A DNA stretch of 64,000 nt from an uncultured Bacteroides sp. (GCA_949288585.1 CASEKR010000017.1:32589-96588), one strand, 5' to 3'; shown: positions 43,420 through 52,316, numbered from the stretch's first letter. Notes: generated from the sequence alone by a model not told the origin. Translations and numbers: made by a program.

Positions 43420-43941
43420 TTATTCCTCTTCTTCCTTGATTACTTCCAGTTCAATCAATGTCTGGTTGGCATTGACGGCCTCGCCCTCTGCCACCAGGAT
43501 GTTGCGCACGATGCAGTCGGCATTGACCTTGTAGTTGCTCTGCATCTTCATGGCTTCCAGCACGATGGCGATGTCGCCCGCTGCCAGTTGGTCGCCCACT
43601 TTGACGGGGATGCTGACCACCTTGCCGGGCATGGGAGCCACAATCTTGTCGCCCTGCTTCTCGTCGGCGCCCTTGCGGGTGTGCAGGTACTTGGCCTGCG
43701 TGTCCACGATGTCCACGTGGAAGGAGCGCGTCAGGATGTTGACGTCGTAGTTCTTGCCGCCCTCGCCGCGCACCAAGCCGGCGTTGAACGAGTTGCCGTT
43801 GTGCAGGATGGAGCAGTTGCCGTTCTCGGCCATCACGATGTCCACCTCGTAGGGTTGTCCGTCGATGGTGAGCTGCACCTTGTTGCCTTCTTTGCTGACC
43901 AGCGTGACGTCGGCCACGCGGTCTCCTATATGTATTTCCAT
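43420..43941 (-). CDS. Biotin carboxyl carrier subunit of the acyl-CoA carboxylase
   Basis: A 173-residue protein. The C-terminal biotinyl domain (about residues 97-168) has VAPMPGKVVSIPVKVGDQLAAGD and the biotinylation motif EAMKMQ, with Lys132. The N-terminal 90 residues form a beta-rich domain (DVTLVSKEGNKVQLTIDGQPYEV), probably docking it to the partner subunits. It ends 2 bp before the carboxyltransferase gene and lies between it and the biotin carboxylase gene. A tandem repeat array (43971-44060) precedes it. Confidence 0.93.
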   Translation of the reverse strand: MEIHIGDRVADVTLVSKEGNKVQLTIDGQPYEVDIVMAENGNCSILHNGNSFNAGLVRGEGGKNYDVNILTRSFHVDIVDTQAKYLHTRKGADEKQGDKIVAPMPGKVVSIPVKVGDQLAAGDIAIVLEAMKMQSNYKVNADCIVRNILVAEGEAVNANQTLIELEVIKEEEE

Positions 43942-43970
43942 AATGATATGATATTCGTTTTACGTCCAAT

Positions 43971-44060
43971 TTGCCTTTGCTTAGCCAAGGCATTGCCTTT
44001 GCTTAGTCGAGGCGTTGCCTTTGCTTAGACAAGGCGATGCCTCTGCTTAGCCAAGGCAGA
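43971..44060. repeat. Short tandem array B, period 22 bp, four units, inside the carboxylase operon
   Basis: Four 22-bp units have TGCCTTTGCTTAG followed by CCAAGGC or a variant. GCCTT and AAGGC are inverted in each unit (hairpin with 9-nt loop). It begins right after the stop of the biotin carboxylase gene and fills the gap to the biotin carrier gene, so it would be transcribed if these genes form one operon. Its framework matches array A at 3211-3300. Confidence 0.92.
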
Positions 44061-45572
44061 TTATATCCTCAGCACGCCTTTCTGCAAGCCGAACTCGCGC
44101 CAACGGCTGATGGGGCGCGCGTCGGGCAGTTGGGCGGAGGCGTTCTCCTCCAGGTTCACCAGGTAGTCCATGTAGGCGGCTATCATGGCGATGTTCTCCA
44201 ATTCCTCATTGTGGGTGTTGTTGCGCACCAGCATCTTCGCGTTCTTCGCGATGAAGAGCGTGTTGTATTCGCCGCGCACGAAGTCGGGCACGTGCATAAT
44301 GCGCTTCAGGTAAGCCAAGTTGGTCTTCAGGCCCGTAATCTTGTACTCATAGAGCACGCGGCGCATGCGCTCGATGGCGTATTGGCGGGTGGTGGCCCAT
44401 ACGATGAGCTTGCCAATCATGGGGTCGTAGTAGATGGGGATTTCATAGCCCTCGTAGACGTAGCTGTCTATGCGGACGCCGATGCCGTTCGGCTCGGTCA
44501 GTTGCTTGATGATGCCGGGCGAGGGCATGAAGTTGTTCTCCGTGTCCTCGGCGCAGATGCGGCACTCAATGGCATGACCGCGCTGGAAGAGTTCTTCCTG
44601 CTTGAGGTGCAGCACCTCGTCGTTGGCGATGCGGATTTGCTCCTTCACCAAGTCCACGCCCATCACTTCCTCCGTGATGGGGTGCTCCACCTGCAGGCGG
44701 GTGTTCATCTCCAGGAAATAGAAGTGGCGGTGCTTGTCCACCAGGAACTCGATGGTGCCCGCGCCGCTGTAGTTGACGGCCTTGGCGGCTGCCACGGCCT
44801 TTTCGCCCATCTCCTTGCGGAGTTCGGGGGTGAGGAAGGGCGAAGGGCTTTCTTCCACAATCTTCTGGTTGCGGCGTTGCACGGAGCATTCGCGGTCGAA
44901 GAGGTGGATGACGTTGCCGTGGTTGTCGCCCAGGATTTGGAACTCGATGTGGTGCGGCTCCTCCACGAACTTCTCCAGGTAGACGGTGTCGTCGCCGAAG
45001 GAAGACATGGATTCGGAGCGGGCGGTGTTGTAGGCTTCTTCCACCTCGTCCTCGCTGTGGATGAGGCGCATGCCCTTTCCGCCGCCGCCCATCGAGGCTT
45101 TCAGCATGACGGGATAGCCGATTTCATTGCAGATGCGGCGGGCTTCCTCCGCGCTTTGCAGGGGTTGCTCGGTGCCGGGCACCACGGGCACGCCGGCTGC
45201 AATCATGCGCTTGCGGGCGGCAATCTTGTCGCCCATGGCCTCCATGGTTTCGGGGGCCGGTCCGATGAAGATGATGCCCTCCTCGCGGCAACGGCGGGCA
45301 AAGTCGGCATTCTCCGACAAGAAGCCGTAGCCCGGATGGATGGCGTCTGCGCCGCAACGCTTGGCTGTGGCAATCACTTTCTCGATGTTCAGATAACTTT
45401 CCTTTGCCACGGCCGGGCCTATGCAATAGGCTTCATCCGCATACGACACGTGGTGCGACGTGCGGTCGGCTTCGGAGAAGACGGCCACGCTCAGGATTCC
45501 CATCTCACGGCAGGAACGCATGACGCGCACGGCTATTTCGCCTCGGTTGGCAATCAATACTTTCTTTATCAT
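44061..45572 (-). CDS. accC: Biotin carboxylase subunit
   Basis: A 503-residue ATP-grasp enzyme that carboxylates biotin on the carrier subunit. It begins KKVLIANRGEIAVRVMRSCREMGI. The ATP-binding glycine loop is KASMGGGGKGMRLI, followed by EKFVEEPHHIEFQILGDNHGNVIHLFDRECSVQRRNQKIVEESP and VDKHRHFYFLEMNTRLQVEHPITE with the catalytic Arg-Glu-His region. It is about 50 residues longer than E. coli AccC, like acyl-CoA carboxylase alpha subunits. First gene of the operon, with its own -7 box. Confidence 0.95.
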   Translation of the reverse strand: MIKKVLIANRGEIAVRVMRSCREMGILSVAVFSEADRTSHHVSYADEAYCIGPAVAKESYLNIEKVIATAKRCGADAIHPGYGFLSENADFARRCREEGIIFIGPAPETMEAMGDKIAARKRMIAAGVPVVPGTEQPLQSAEEARRICNEIGYPVMLKASMGGGGKGMRLIHSEDEVEEAYNTARSESMSSFGDDTVYLEKFVEEPHHIEFQILGDNHGNVIHLFDRECSVQRRNQKIVEESPSPFLTPELRKEMGEKAVAAAKAVNYSGAGTIEFLVDKHRHFYFLEMNTRLQVEHPITEEVMGVDLVKEQIRIANDEVLHLKQEELFQRGHAIECRICAEDTENNFMPSPGIIKQLTEPNGIGVRIDSYVYEGYEIPIYYDPMIGKLIVWATTRQYAIERMRRVLYEYKITGLKTNLAYLKRIMHVPDFVRGEYNTLFIAKNAKMLVRNNTHNEELENIAMIAAYMDYLVNLEENASAQLPDARPISRWREFGLQKGVLRI

Positions 45573-45609
45573 ATTATATATAATATATATGCAAATTGAT
45601 TTGACGGCA

Positions 45610-45617
45610 CAAAAGTA
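45610..45617 (-). promoter_or_regulatory. Putative promoter -7 box (minus) TACTTTTG for the carboxylase operon
   Basis: The plus strand reads CAAAAGTA, 38 bp upstream of the accC start. Confidence 0.65.
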
Positions 45618-45683
45618 CGCTTTATTTTCATTGCAATGGCCTTAAAACTTGCTTTTTTTGTACCGACAGGGGGATTAAACAAC

Positions 45684-45717
45684 AAAAAAGGCAGGAACCC
45701 CACCCTTTGTTCCTACC
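45684..45717 (-). terminator. Terminator (minus) after a small gene
   Basis: On the minus strand GGTAGGAAC pairs with GTTCCTGCC (one G-U pair), followed by TTTTTTG. The plus orientation would have a mismatch, so the hairpin faces the minus strand. Confidence 0.85.
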
Positions 45718-45757
45718 TTTATGTTTTTATACTCAATTAGGTTTTGTTACTCTTGTT

Positions 45758-45892
45758 TTAAGCTAATGCCTGCTGGGCAAGCAATTTCTGAAGTTTGCCG
45801 TTAAGCAACTGGCACATAGCTCCATTTCTCATTGTTTGGTAGCGTTTGATTTGATACCTCAGTTTCAAAATTTCATTTACGTTTTTTTCCAT
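45758..45892 (-). CDS. Small hypothetical protein (44 aa)
   Basis: A possible small gene with its own promoter and terminator. A minus-strand -7 box (TATCTTTG, 45971-45978) lies upstream and a hairpin terminator downstream. From the Met at 45892 the product is 44 residues, basic and Gln/Leu-rich: MEKNVNEILKLRYQIKRY, then MRNGAMCQLLNGKLQKLLAQ. It is strongly helical without a membrane segment. A longer version from about 45939 is possible. It resembles no family I can name; the flanking signals are the best support. Confidence 0.55.
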   Translation of the reverse strand: MEKNVNEILKLRYQIKRYQTMRNGAMCQLLNGKLQKLLAQQALA

Positions 45893-45970
45893 AATCGTTT
45901 GGTTTTGTGCTCCCGCGTTTCGGGAGCGGTTAAACATCATCTTTTTGTTATCCTTTCTGTTTTTACTCCG

Positions 45971-45978
45971 CAAAGATA
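45971..45978 (-). promoter_or_regulatory. Putative promoter -7 box (minus) TATCTTTG for the small gene
   Basis: The plus strand reads CAAAGATA about 79 bp upstream of the Met at 45892. Confidence 0.6.
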
Positions 45979-46095
45979 AGCAATATTTTCGAGAAATATG
46001 TTGTATAACATAGAAAAGTTCTTTTGTTTTATCTTTTTTAGCTTCTTTCCTCAGTTTTGTTAAACAGATATAGCAATTATGGCCGGGATATTAAT

Positions 46096-46103
46096 TATAT
46101 TTG
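46096..46103 (+). promoter_or_regulatory. Putative promoter -7 box TATATTTG
   Basis: Matches TAnnTTTG and ends 23 bp before the transglutaminase-like gene at 46127. Confidence 0.65.
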
Positions 46104-46126
46104 TCCCTTACTTAATATATAATATT

Positions 46127-48805
46127 ATGAAGCGAATTATTTTTCCTTTTTTCGGATGGTGTCTGACATTTCTTTTGTCATGTTGTAGCGGTGGAAAAAC
46201 TCATTTCATCAGCGATGAATCTTATCGTTCCCGTGTGGAGCAAGATTTTGAATTGAAGAAAACATTGTTGCCCAATGGCGACCTGTTTGCTGTTTTCGAT
46301 GATGCTGGCCTCTCTTTGTACGAGCGTGAGGCCTTGGAGTTTCTTTATGCTTATATGCCCTTGCCGGACATTACGGATTTCTCCGGCGAGTTCTATTTGG
46401 AGAATATCCGTGCTTCCCGGCGTGCGGCTGATGAGATGCCTTGGGGAAACAGTATATCGGAGGAACTATTCCGGCATTTTGTCCTGCCGGTGCGCATTAA
46501 CAATGAGAAACTGGATGGGGCGCGTATGGTGTTTTATGAAGAGTTGAAAGACCGTGTGCGTTCGCTTTCGATGTACGATGCCATTTTGGAAGTGAATCAT
46601 TGGTGCCATGAAAAAGCCGTTTACCAACCCAGCGATGCCCGCACCAGTTCGCCTTTGGCCACAGTGCGTACGGCTTTTGGGCGTTGTGGCGAGGAGTCCA
46701 CCTTGCTGGTGGCGGCTCTGCGTTCGGTGGGCATTCCGGCGCGCCAAGTCTATACGCCCCGTTGGGCGCATACGGATGACAATCATGCCTGGGTGGAAGC
46801 CTGGGCAGATGGCCAGTGGTATTTCTTGGGTGCTTGCGAGCCGGAACCTGTTTTGGATTTGGGTTGGTTTAACGCTCCGGCTAGCCGGGGGATGTTGATG
46901 CATACCCGGGTGTTTGGATACTACGAAGGGAAGGAAGATGTGATGGAGATTACTCCTAACCATACAGAAATTAATATCACGGAGAAATATGCACCGACAG
47001 CAAAGGTCGAAGTTTGTGTAAAAGACAAAGAAGGTAATCCTGTTTCGGGTGCTTTGGTGGAGTTCAAACTTTTTAATTATGCAGAGTTCTATACGGTGGC
47101 TAAAAAGCGGACAGGTGAAAATGCCACTTGCAGTTTGGTTGCAGGAAAGGGGGATATGTTGGTGTGGGCCTCTAAAGATGGCTATTTCGGCTTCTCCAAA
47201 GTGACCTTCGGCCAGCAATCGGTGGTGGACGTGACGTTGGATAAGAAAGAAGGCGACCTTTTTGCGATGGATATCGACGTGGTTCCTCCCGTGGAAAATG
47301 CGAATCTGCCGGAAGTGACGCCCGAACAACGTGCCGAAAATGACCGGCGTTTGCTGGTGGAAGACTCTATCCGCAATGCTTATACAGCTACCTTCATGGA
47401 TGAAGAGAAAGCCCGTCAGTTTGTCGGTTCGCTATCTGGATTGAAAGCAGATGAGGCCGGTCAAGCTGTCCGTTATCTGGTAGCTTCTTATGGAAACCAC
47501 GATGTTTTATGCCGTTTTCTGACTCAGGCCTCCGATGCCGGCAAGGCATCGTTGGCAATCCGCCTTTTAAGCGTTGTCTCTGCAAAAGATTGGCGCGACA
47601 TTTCTTTGGACGTGTTGAACGATCACCTGTTGAATACGCCGGAGGTCGTTTGCGGCCGATATGCACAAGCGCTACTGAATCCACGTGTAGCTACTGAGGG
47701 ATTGACTCCTTACAAAGCGTTCTTCCAGCGCGTGATTGATGCGGATTTGGCTAAGTCGTACCGTGACCGTCCCCAGTTGTTGGTCGAATGGTGTAAAGAT
47801 TCCATTACGTTAAACGATACGTTGAATGTGCGCCGTGTTCCCATGTCACCCGAAGGGGTTTGGAAAGCGCGGGTAGCCGATGGCCTTTCGCGTGATATCT
47901 TTTTTGTTTCCATGGCTCGCAGTTTGGGCATCCCGGCGTGGATAGACAACGTGACAGGCGAGGTTTGTTACCAGGACCTGAATCAGAAGGGGGAACCTGT
48001 TTACGATGTAGACTTCCATGTTGGCTTGGCTGAACAAGTCTCCCCTTCAGGGCACTTGGTAGCTACCTATCAAGCCACGCCCGTTTTGGACGATCCCAAG
48101 TATTATACGCATTTCTCTATCGCGAAGTGTGTGGATGGCCGCTTGCAGTTGCAGAGCTATGACGAAGCACTTTGGTCTGCCTTGTTGAAGTCCCCCAGGG
48201 CTGTCCCAGAAGGTTATTATGTCATGACGTCTGGCACTCGTCTGGCCAATGGAGGCGTGCTTGCCCATATCCGTTCCTTCCGGGTAGAAAGTGGGAAGCC
48301 AACGAAAATACCTCTCGTAATGCGTGAAAGCAAAGACGAGATACAAGTGATAGGCAGTTTCAATGCCGAGTCTATCTTCACTCCTTTGGAGGATGGAAAA
48401 CCGGGTGTGGAACCCATTAATTTCCTGACGGCTTGCGGGCGTGGTTATTATGTCGTGGGCATCCTCGGCCCGGGGCAAGAACCTACCAACCATGCCTTGA
48501 AAGATATTGCCAAACTTGGCAAGGAACTGGAGGAGTGGGGGCGTAAAATGGTGTTGCTCTTCCCCAATGCCGAGATGTATAAAAGGTATCATGTGGAGGA
48601 TTTCCCCGGCCTGCCTTCGACCATCATCTACGGATTCGATACGCACGGTGCCGCCGGTCAAATAGCCGATGAGATGAAGTTGCGCAACCAGATTTCGTTG
48701 CCCATCTTCATCATCACCGACACGTTCAACCGCGTGGTCTTTGTTTCCCAAGGCTATACTATCGGGCTTGGCGAGCAACTGATGCGTACCATCAGAGGGC
48801 TGTAA
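46127..48805 (+). CDS. Transglutaminase-like domain lipoprotein
   Basis: An 892-residue exported protein with lipoprotein signal MKRIIFPFFGWCLTFLLSC. The transglutaminase core (about residues 150-250) has RCGEESTLLVAALRSVGIPARQVYTPRWAHTDDNHAWVEAWADGQWYFLGACEPE. The nucleophile Cys, the His in NHAWVEAW and the Asp after WYFLG fit the papain-like triad. A carboxypeptidase-regulatory-like beta domain (about 290-370, VCVKDKEGNPVSGALVEFKLF) follows; a second region near 590-660 again looks transglutaminase-like. It may act as a peptidase or crosslinker at the cell envelope. G+C is lower than in neighbours. Its 3' end overlaps cutC by 14 bp. Confidence 0.85.
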   Translation: MKRIIFPFFGWCLTFLLSCCSGGKTHFISDESYRSRVEQDFELKKTLLPNGDLFAVFDDAGLSLYEREALEFLYAYMPLPDITDFSGEFYLENIRASRRAADEMPWGNSISEELFRHFVLPVRINNEKLDGARMVFYEELKDRVRSLSMYDAILEVNHWCHEKAVYQPSDARTSSPLATVRTAFGRCGEESTLLVAALRSVGIPARQVYTPRWAHTDDNHAWVEAWADGQWYFLGACEPEPVLDLGWFNAPASRGMLMHTRVFGYYEGKEDVMEITPNHTEINITEKYAPTAKVEVCVKDKEGNPVSGALVEFKLFNYAEFYTVAKKRTGENATCSLVAGKGDMLVWASKDGYFGFSKVTFGQQSVVDVTLDKKEGDLFAMDIDVVPPVENANLPEVTPEQRAENDRRLLVEDSIRNAYTATFMDEEKARQFVGSLSGLKADEAGQAVRYLVASYGNHDVLCRFLTQASDAGKASLAIRLLSVVSAKDWRDISLDVLNDHLLNTPEVVCGRYAQALLNPRVATEGLTPYKAFFQRVIDADLAKSYRDRPQLLVEWCKDSITLNDTLNVRRVPMSPEGVWKARVADGLSRDIFFVSMARSLGIPAWIDNVTGEVCYQDLNQKGEPVYDVDFHVGLAEQVSPSGHLVATYQATPVLDDPKYYTHFSIAKCVDGRLQLQSYDEALWSALLKSPRAVPEGYYVMTSGTRLANGGVLAHIRSFRVESGKPTKIPLVMRESKDEIQVIGSFNAESIFTPLEDGKPGVEPINFLTACGRGYYVVGILGPGQEPTNHALKDIAKLGKELEEWGRKMVLLFPNAEMYKRYHVEDFPGLPSTIIYGFDTHGAAGQIADEMKLRNQISLPIFIITDTFNRVVFVSQGYTIGLGEQLMRTIRGL

Positions 48806-49547
48806 GAGCCTGGATGGTGCGTGCAACCCTTTGGGCTGTGGTCACGGGGCGGGCGTACTCGGAGATGTGTACAGTCCCGCCCATTGAGACAGCCTCGTTG
48901 CGGTAGTGCATCCCGCTGGCCACCTCTTCACGGGCAGAGAAGTGGAACTCCTGAATGCCCGTTTCCCGCGCGATACGTGCGATATTTCCTTCATTGACCC
49001 CACAGCCGGCGAGCAAAGTGATGCGTCCGCCGGCTTTTTCTTGCAATTCTTTTAAGAGGGGGATGCCTTGCTCGGCGGTAGGCTGCTGTCCAGAGGTCAG
49101 GATGCGGTGGCATCCCAAAGCTATGATGTCTTCCAAGGCTTTTAGGGGATTGCGGCATACGTCAAAGGCGCGGTGGAAGGTGACAGACATGCCGTCGGAT
49201 ACTTGCATCAGTTGTTCCATGAGAGGAAGGTCTACGTCTCCTTCAGGTGTCAGGCAGCCGAACACCACACCGTCTGCGCCTAACTTCCGGGCGTTCTCGA
49301 TGTCTTTCAGCATGATGCGTTGTTCCAGGGGAGAATAGAGGAAGTCGCCGCCACGTGGGCGGATGATGACGTGCAGGCGTGTCGAGGTCAGCATTTCACG
49401 TGCTAAGGAGATGTCGCCATACGGAGGGGTCGTGCCTCCTTCGGGGATGCCGGCGCAAAGTTCTACACGGTTGGCACCTCCGGCTTGGGCGGCCAGGCAA
49501 CTCTCGACGGAGTTGGCACAGACTTCGAATAAATACTTTTTTTCCAT
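48792..49547 (-). CDS. cutC: CutC family protein
   Basis: A 251-residue TIM-barrel protein of the CutC family. Typical blocks: FEVCANSVESCLAAQAGGANRVELCAGIPEGGTTPPYGDI, IIRPRGGDFLYSPLE, GADGVVFGCLTPEGDVDLP, TFHRAFDVCRNPLKALEDII and ILTSGQQPTAEQGI. CutC was named for copper homeostasis, but its biochemical role is uncertain. The Met at 49547 (MEKKYLFEV) is preferred to one two codons upstream. Converges on and overlaps the transglutaminase-like gene. Confidence 0.92.
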   Translation of the reverse strand: MEKKYLFEVCANSVESCLAAQAGGANRVELCAGIPEGGTTPPYGDISLAREMLTSTRLHVIIRPRGGDFLYSPLEQRIMLKDIENARKLGADGVVFGCLTPEGDVDLPLMEQLMQVSDGMSVTFHRAFDVCRNPLKALEDIIALGCHRILTSGQQPTAEQGIPLLKELQEKAGGRITLLAGCGVNEGNIARIARETGIQEFHFSAREEVASGMHYRNEAVSMGGTVHISEYARPVTTAQRVARTIQALTAL

Positions 49548-49583
49548 ACACAAGGAGATTTTAGGGTGTTTGTATAAAAAACG

Positions 49584-49653
49584 GGCGCGGATTACATGGA
49601 TTTGCGCGGATGGCTCAAATAGAATTATCCGTGAAATCCGCGTAATCCGCGCC
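49584..49653. repeat. Interrupted inverted repeat between cutC and rny
   Basis: GGCGCGGATTAC (49584-49595) is perfectly inverted at 49642-49653. Internal GCGGAT/ATCCG segments also pair, so the 70 bp can fold as one long hairpin. No T-run follows on either side. Confidence 0.75.
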
Positions 49654-49680
49654 TATGTAATATTATAATAATGTGTAAGC

Positions 49681-51225
49681 TTACTTCGCGTAGCTCACCG
49701 CCCGCGTTTCGCGGATGACCGTGATCTTTACTTGTCCGGGGTAGGTCATTTCGTCTTGAATCTTCTTGGCTATTTCGCCGGACAGTTTTTCGGTCTGCTT
49801 GTCGTCAATCTTGTCGGCACCGACAATGACGCGCAATTCGCGGCCGGCCTGGATGGCGTAGGTCTTGGTGACGCCGGGGTAGGACATGGCCAGTTGTTCC
49901 AGGTCGTTGAGGCGCTTGATGTAAGCCTCCACAATCTCGCGGCGTGCGCCGGGACGGGCGCCCGATATGGCGTCGCACACCTGCACGATGGGAGCCAGCA
50001 GGCTGCTCATCTCGACTTCGTCGTGGTGGGCGCCGATGGCGTTGCAGATGTCAGGCTTTTCCTTGAATTTCTCGGCCAGCTTCATGCCATAGAGTGCGTG
50101 CGGCAGTTCGGGCTCTTCGTCGGGCACCTTGCCGATGTCGTGCAAGAGTCCGGCCCTCTTCGCTTTCTTGGGGTTCAGTCCCAGTTCGGAAGCCATCACG
50201 GCGCAGAGGTTGGCCGTCTCGCGGGCGTGTTGCAGGAGGTTCTGGCCGTAGCTGGAGCGGTATTTCATCTTGCCGATGATGCGGATGAGTTCCGGGTGCA
50301 GTCCGTGTATGCCCAGGTCGATAGTGGTGCGTTTGCCGGTTTCGATGATTTCTTCTTCTACCTGTTTGCGCACTTTGGCCACGACTTCCTCAATGCGGGC
50401 GGGGTGAATGCGCCCGTCGGTCACCAACTGGTGCAGGGCAAGGCGTGCGATTTCGCGGCGCACGGGGTCGAAGGCGGAGAGTACGATGGCTTCCGGCGTG
50501 TCGTCCACCACGATTTCCACACCTGTGGCGGCTTCCAGTGCGCGGATGTTGCGTCCTTCGCGTCCGATGATACGGCCTTTGATTTCGTCCGATTCGATGT
50601 GGAATACGGTGACCGAGTTTTCAATGGCTGTTTCCGTGGCGACGCGCTGTATGGTCTGGATGACGATGCGCTTGGCTTCCTTGTTGGCCGTCATCTTGGC
50701 ATCGTCCATGATGTCGTTGATGTAGGACTGCGCTTCGGTTTTGGCTTCTTCTTTCAGCGATTCAATCATGCGTTCCTTGGCTTCTTCGGCCGAGAGCCCC
50801 GAGATGGCTTCCAGTTTTTCAATCTCCTGGCGTTGCAGGTGCTCCAGTTCTTCTTTTTTCTTGTCGATTACTTCGAGTTGCGCCTCTAAGTTTTCTTTGA
50901 TGGCTTCTGCCTCTTGCTTCTTGCGTTGCAGGTCTTCGTGGCGTTGGTTCAGTGCCAGTTCGCGTTGTTTCAGCTTGTTTTCCGCCTGTTGGATTTTCTG
51001 GTTGCGTGCGGCCACTTCTTTTTCCAGTTCGGCTTTCTTGTCCAGGAACTTGCCTTTGACTTCCAGCAACTTGTTTTTCTTCATGACTTCCGCTTCGGTC
51101 TCGGCTTCTTTCAGGATGGCTTCGTACTTCGACTTGAGGCCGTACCGGAAGAACAAGTAAGCGCCCACTCCGCCGATGACGAGGCAGGCTGCCGATGCTA
51201 ATAGTAATATTGGAACTATACCCAT
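49681..51225 (-). CDS. rny: Ribonuclease Y
   Basis: A 514-residue membrane-anchored endoribonuclease. One N-terminal helix ([23 protein letters not shown]), a long coiled coil (about 25-190, rich in Lys/Glu/Gln), a KH domain with [40 protein letters not shown], and an HD domain with [20 protein letters not shown] and [23 protein letters not shown]. This is the full RNase Y architecture, which initiates mRNA decay. It lies downstream of zapA, separated by a structured hairpin region. Confidence 0.96.
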   Translation of the reverse strand: MGIVPILLLASAACLVIGGVGAYLFFRYGLKSKYEAILKEAETEAEVMKKNKLLEVKGKFLDKKAELEKEVAARNQKIQQAENKLKQRELALNQRHEDLQRKKQEAEAIKENLEAQLEVIDKKKEELEHLQRQEIEKLEAISGLSAEEAKERMIESLKEEAKTEAQSYINDIMDDAKMTANKEAKRIVIQTIQRVATETAIENSVTVFHIESDEIKGRIIGREGRNIRALEAATGVEIVVDDTPEAIVLSAFDPVRREIARLALHQLVTDGRIHPARIEEVVAKVRKQVEEEIIETGKRTTIDLGIHGLHPELIRIIGKMKYRSSYGQNLLQHARETANLCAVMASELGLNPKKAKRAGLLHDIGKVPDEEPELPHALYGMKLAEKFKEKPDICNAIGAHHDEVEMSSLLAPIVQVCDAISGARPGARREIVEAYIKRLNDLEQLAMSYPGVTKTYAIQAGRELRVIVGADKIDDKQTEKLSGEIAKKIQDEMTYPGQVKITVIRETRAVSYAK

Positions 51226-51251
51226 TTTTTGTTAGTTATTTAATTGGTTAT

Positions 51252-51301
51252 AAAAAAAGCACTGTCCGGCTTGCCCTTGGCGGGGGCAATCCCAACAGTG
51301 C
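51252..51301 (-). terminator. Hairpin between zapA and rny (terminator or structured RNA end)
   Basis: On the minus strand GCACTGT pairs with ACAGTGC (51259-51265 with 51295-51301) enclosing a GC-rich inner stem (TTGCCC / GGGCAA), followed by TTTTTTT. It forms a good intrinsic terminator after zapA. The whole 119-nt gap might encode a small RNA, but no family was identified. Confidence 0.8.
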
Positions 51302-51344
51302 GTGAATTTGCTTTCCATCTGACAGGTTGCGGTTGGCTTTCCGC

Positions 51345-51638
51345 TTACTCGTTTTCCTTGAAGTGGTTGTCCAACACTTCTGTCAGTTCTCTGATCTTTT
51401 CCGTATAAGGTCGCGTGTCGTTCCGGTCTTTCTGGTCAAGCACTTGCAGTGCAAACTCGAAGGCCGTGATGGCGATCGCCTTTTCGGGCGACAATTCCGG
51501 GTTGGCCTGCCGGTTCTGGTTAAACCTTATATTGACCTGTTTGGCGGCTTCCCTTACGATTTCTTCATCCTCCCGTCGGATGAATACGGGGTAAGTGGTG
51601 CCTGCCATGTTCAGGTTGATTCTTATTTTATCGTTCAT
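51345..51638 (-). CDS. zapA: Cell division protein ZapA
   Basis: A 97-residue protein of the ZapA family: IRINLNMAGTTYPVFIRREDEEIVREAAKQVNIRFNQNRQ at the N-terminus, then a C-terminal helix (EKAIAITAFEFALQVLDQKDRN) for dimerisation and bundling. It binds FtsZ and promotes Z-ring assembly. It follows a small coiled-coil gene by 17 bp and they probably share the promoter at 51973. Confidence 0.9.
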   Translation of the reverse strand: MNDKIRINLNMAGTTYPVFIRREDEEIVREAAKQVNIRFNQNRQANPELSPEKAIAITAFEFALQVLDQKDRNDTRPYTEKIRELTEVLDNHFKENE

Positions 51639-51655
51639 ACATCTTTTCGGCTCTT

Positions 51656-51949
51656 CTATTCATTCAGCAAAGCGATGCATTTATCGACTTCACGCACCAG
51701 CCTTGTCAATCGTTGCTTGGTCTCTTTCACGTCGCTGCCGTCCAAGCTGATTGCCGTGGCTGTTTTCAGGTCGTTGTAGCGTTTGTCCAGTTCGTCATAG
51801 TCAGCTTGTAGCCTCCTGTGCGCTTCTTCCTTTTCTTCCAACTGCCGTTTCAGCTCCGCGTTTTCGTGCCGCTGCTGTTCGTGCAGGTAAATCAGGTGCC
51901 TGAGCCGCGTTTCAAAGGTGCTCAATAGCTGCTTTCCTTCGTCTGTCAT
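51656..51949 (-). CDS. Small coiled-coil protein upstream of zapA
   Basis: A 97-residue, almost entirely helical protein: LLSTFETRLRHLIYLHEQQRHENAELKRQLEEKEEAHRRLQADYDELDKRYNDLK forms a continuous heptad-type coiled coil, ending with LTRLVREVDKCIALLNE. It is not a recognised ZapB, but its size, coiled-coil nature and coupling to zapA suggest a division-associated role. That is inference from context. It is the first gene after a -7 box 24 bp upstream. Confidence 0.8.
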   Translation of the reverse strand: MTDEGKQLLSTFETRLRHLIYLHEQQRHENAELKRQLEEKEEAHRRLQADYDELDKRYNDLKTATAISLDGSDVKETKQRLTRLVREVDKCIALLNE

Positions 51950-51972
51950 TACTACTCCGCCAAAATTTCAGA

Positions 51973-51980
51973 CAAATATA
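51973..51980 (-). promoter_or_regulatory. Putative promoter -7 box (minus) TATATTTG for the coiled-coil/zapA operon
   Basis: The plus strand reads CAAATATA, 24 bp upstream of the start at 51949. Confidence 0.65.
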
Positions 51981-52233
51981 CAATTTACTTGCATCTTACA
52001 AAAACTTTTCGGCGAAAAAACGTCGTTTGGGGGGCATTTTCTCTGATTTTGGCGGTTTCTTGGGGAGAAACGTCGTTCTTTGCAAGGGAAATGCTCGATT
52101 CCCGGCATTCTGCTGTAATGTCTTTTCCTCGCGCTTCCCTTGTCGGGAAAAGATAAGGCGTACCGGAGGCAAAACATGCGTTGTCCGGAAAATGTGTGCA
52201 TAAATGCTTGTCTGTGGCGGCCGTTTCAGGGGA

Positions 52234-52316
52234 GTGCGGAAGGCGTTTGCTTCCACCGCACTCGGGAGAAACGAACGCCGCACTCGGGAGAAATGAACGC
52301 CGCACTCGGGAGAAAC
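52234..52316. repeat. Short tandem array G, period 22 bp, three to four units
   Basis: CCGCACTCGGGAGAAA recurs at 52256, 52278 and 52300, exactly 22 bp apart, with a diverged unit before them. On the minus strand the unit begins CCGAGTGCGG, the core of arrays E and F. It lies in the 600-bp divergent gap between the coiled-coil gene and the gene at 52549; besides this array and the two promoters I see nothing in that gap. Confidence 0.9.
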
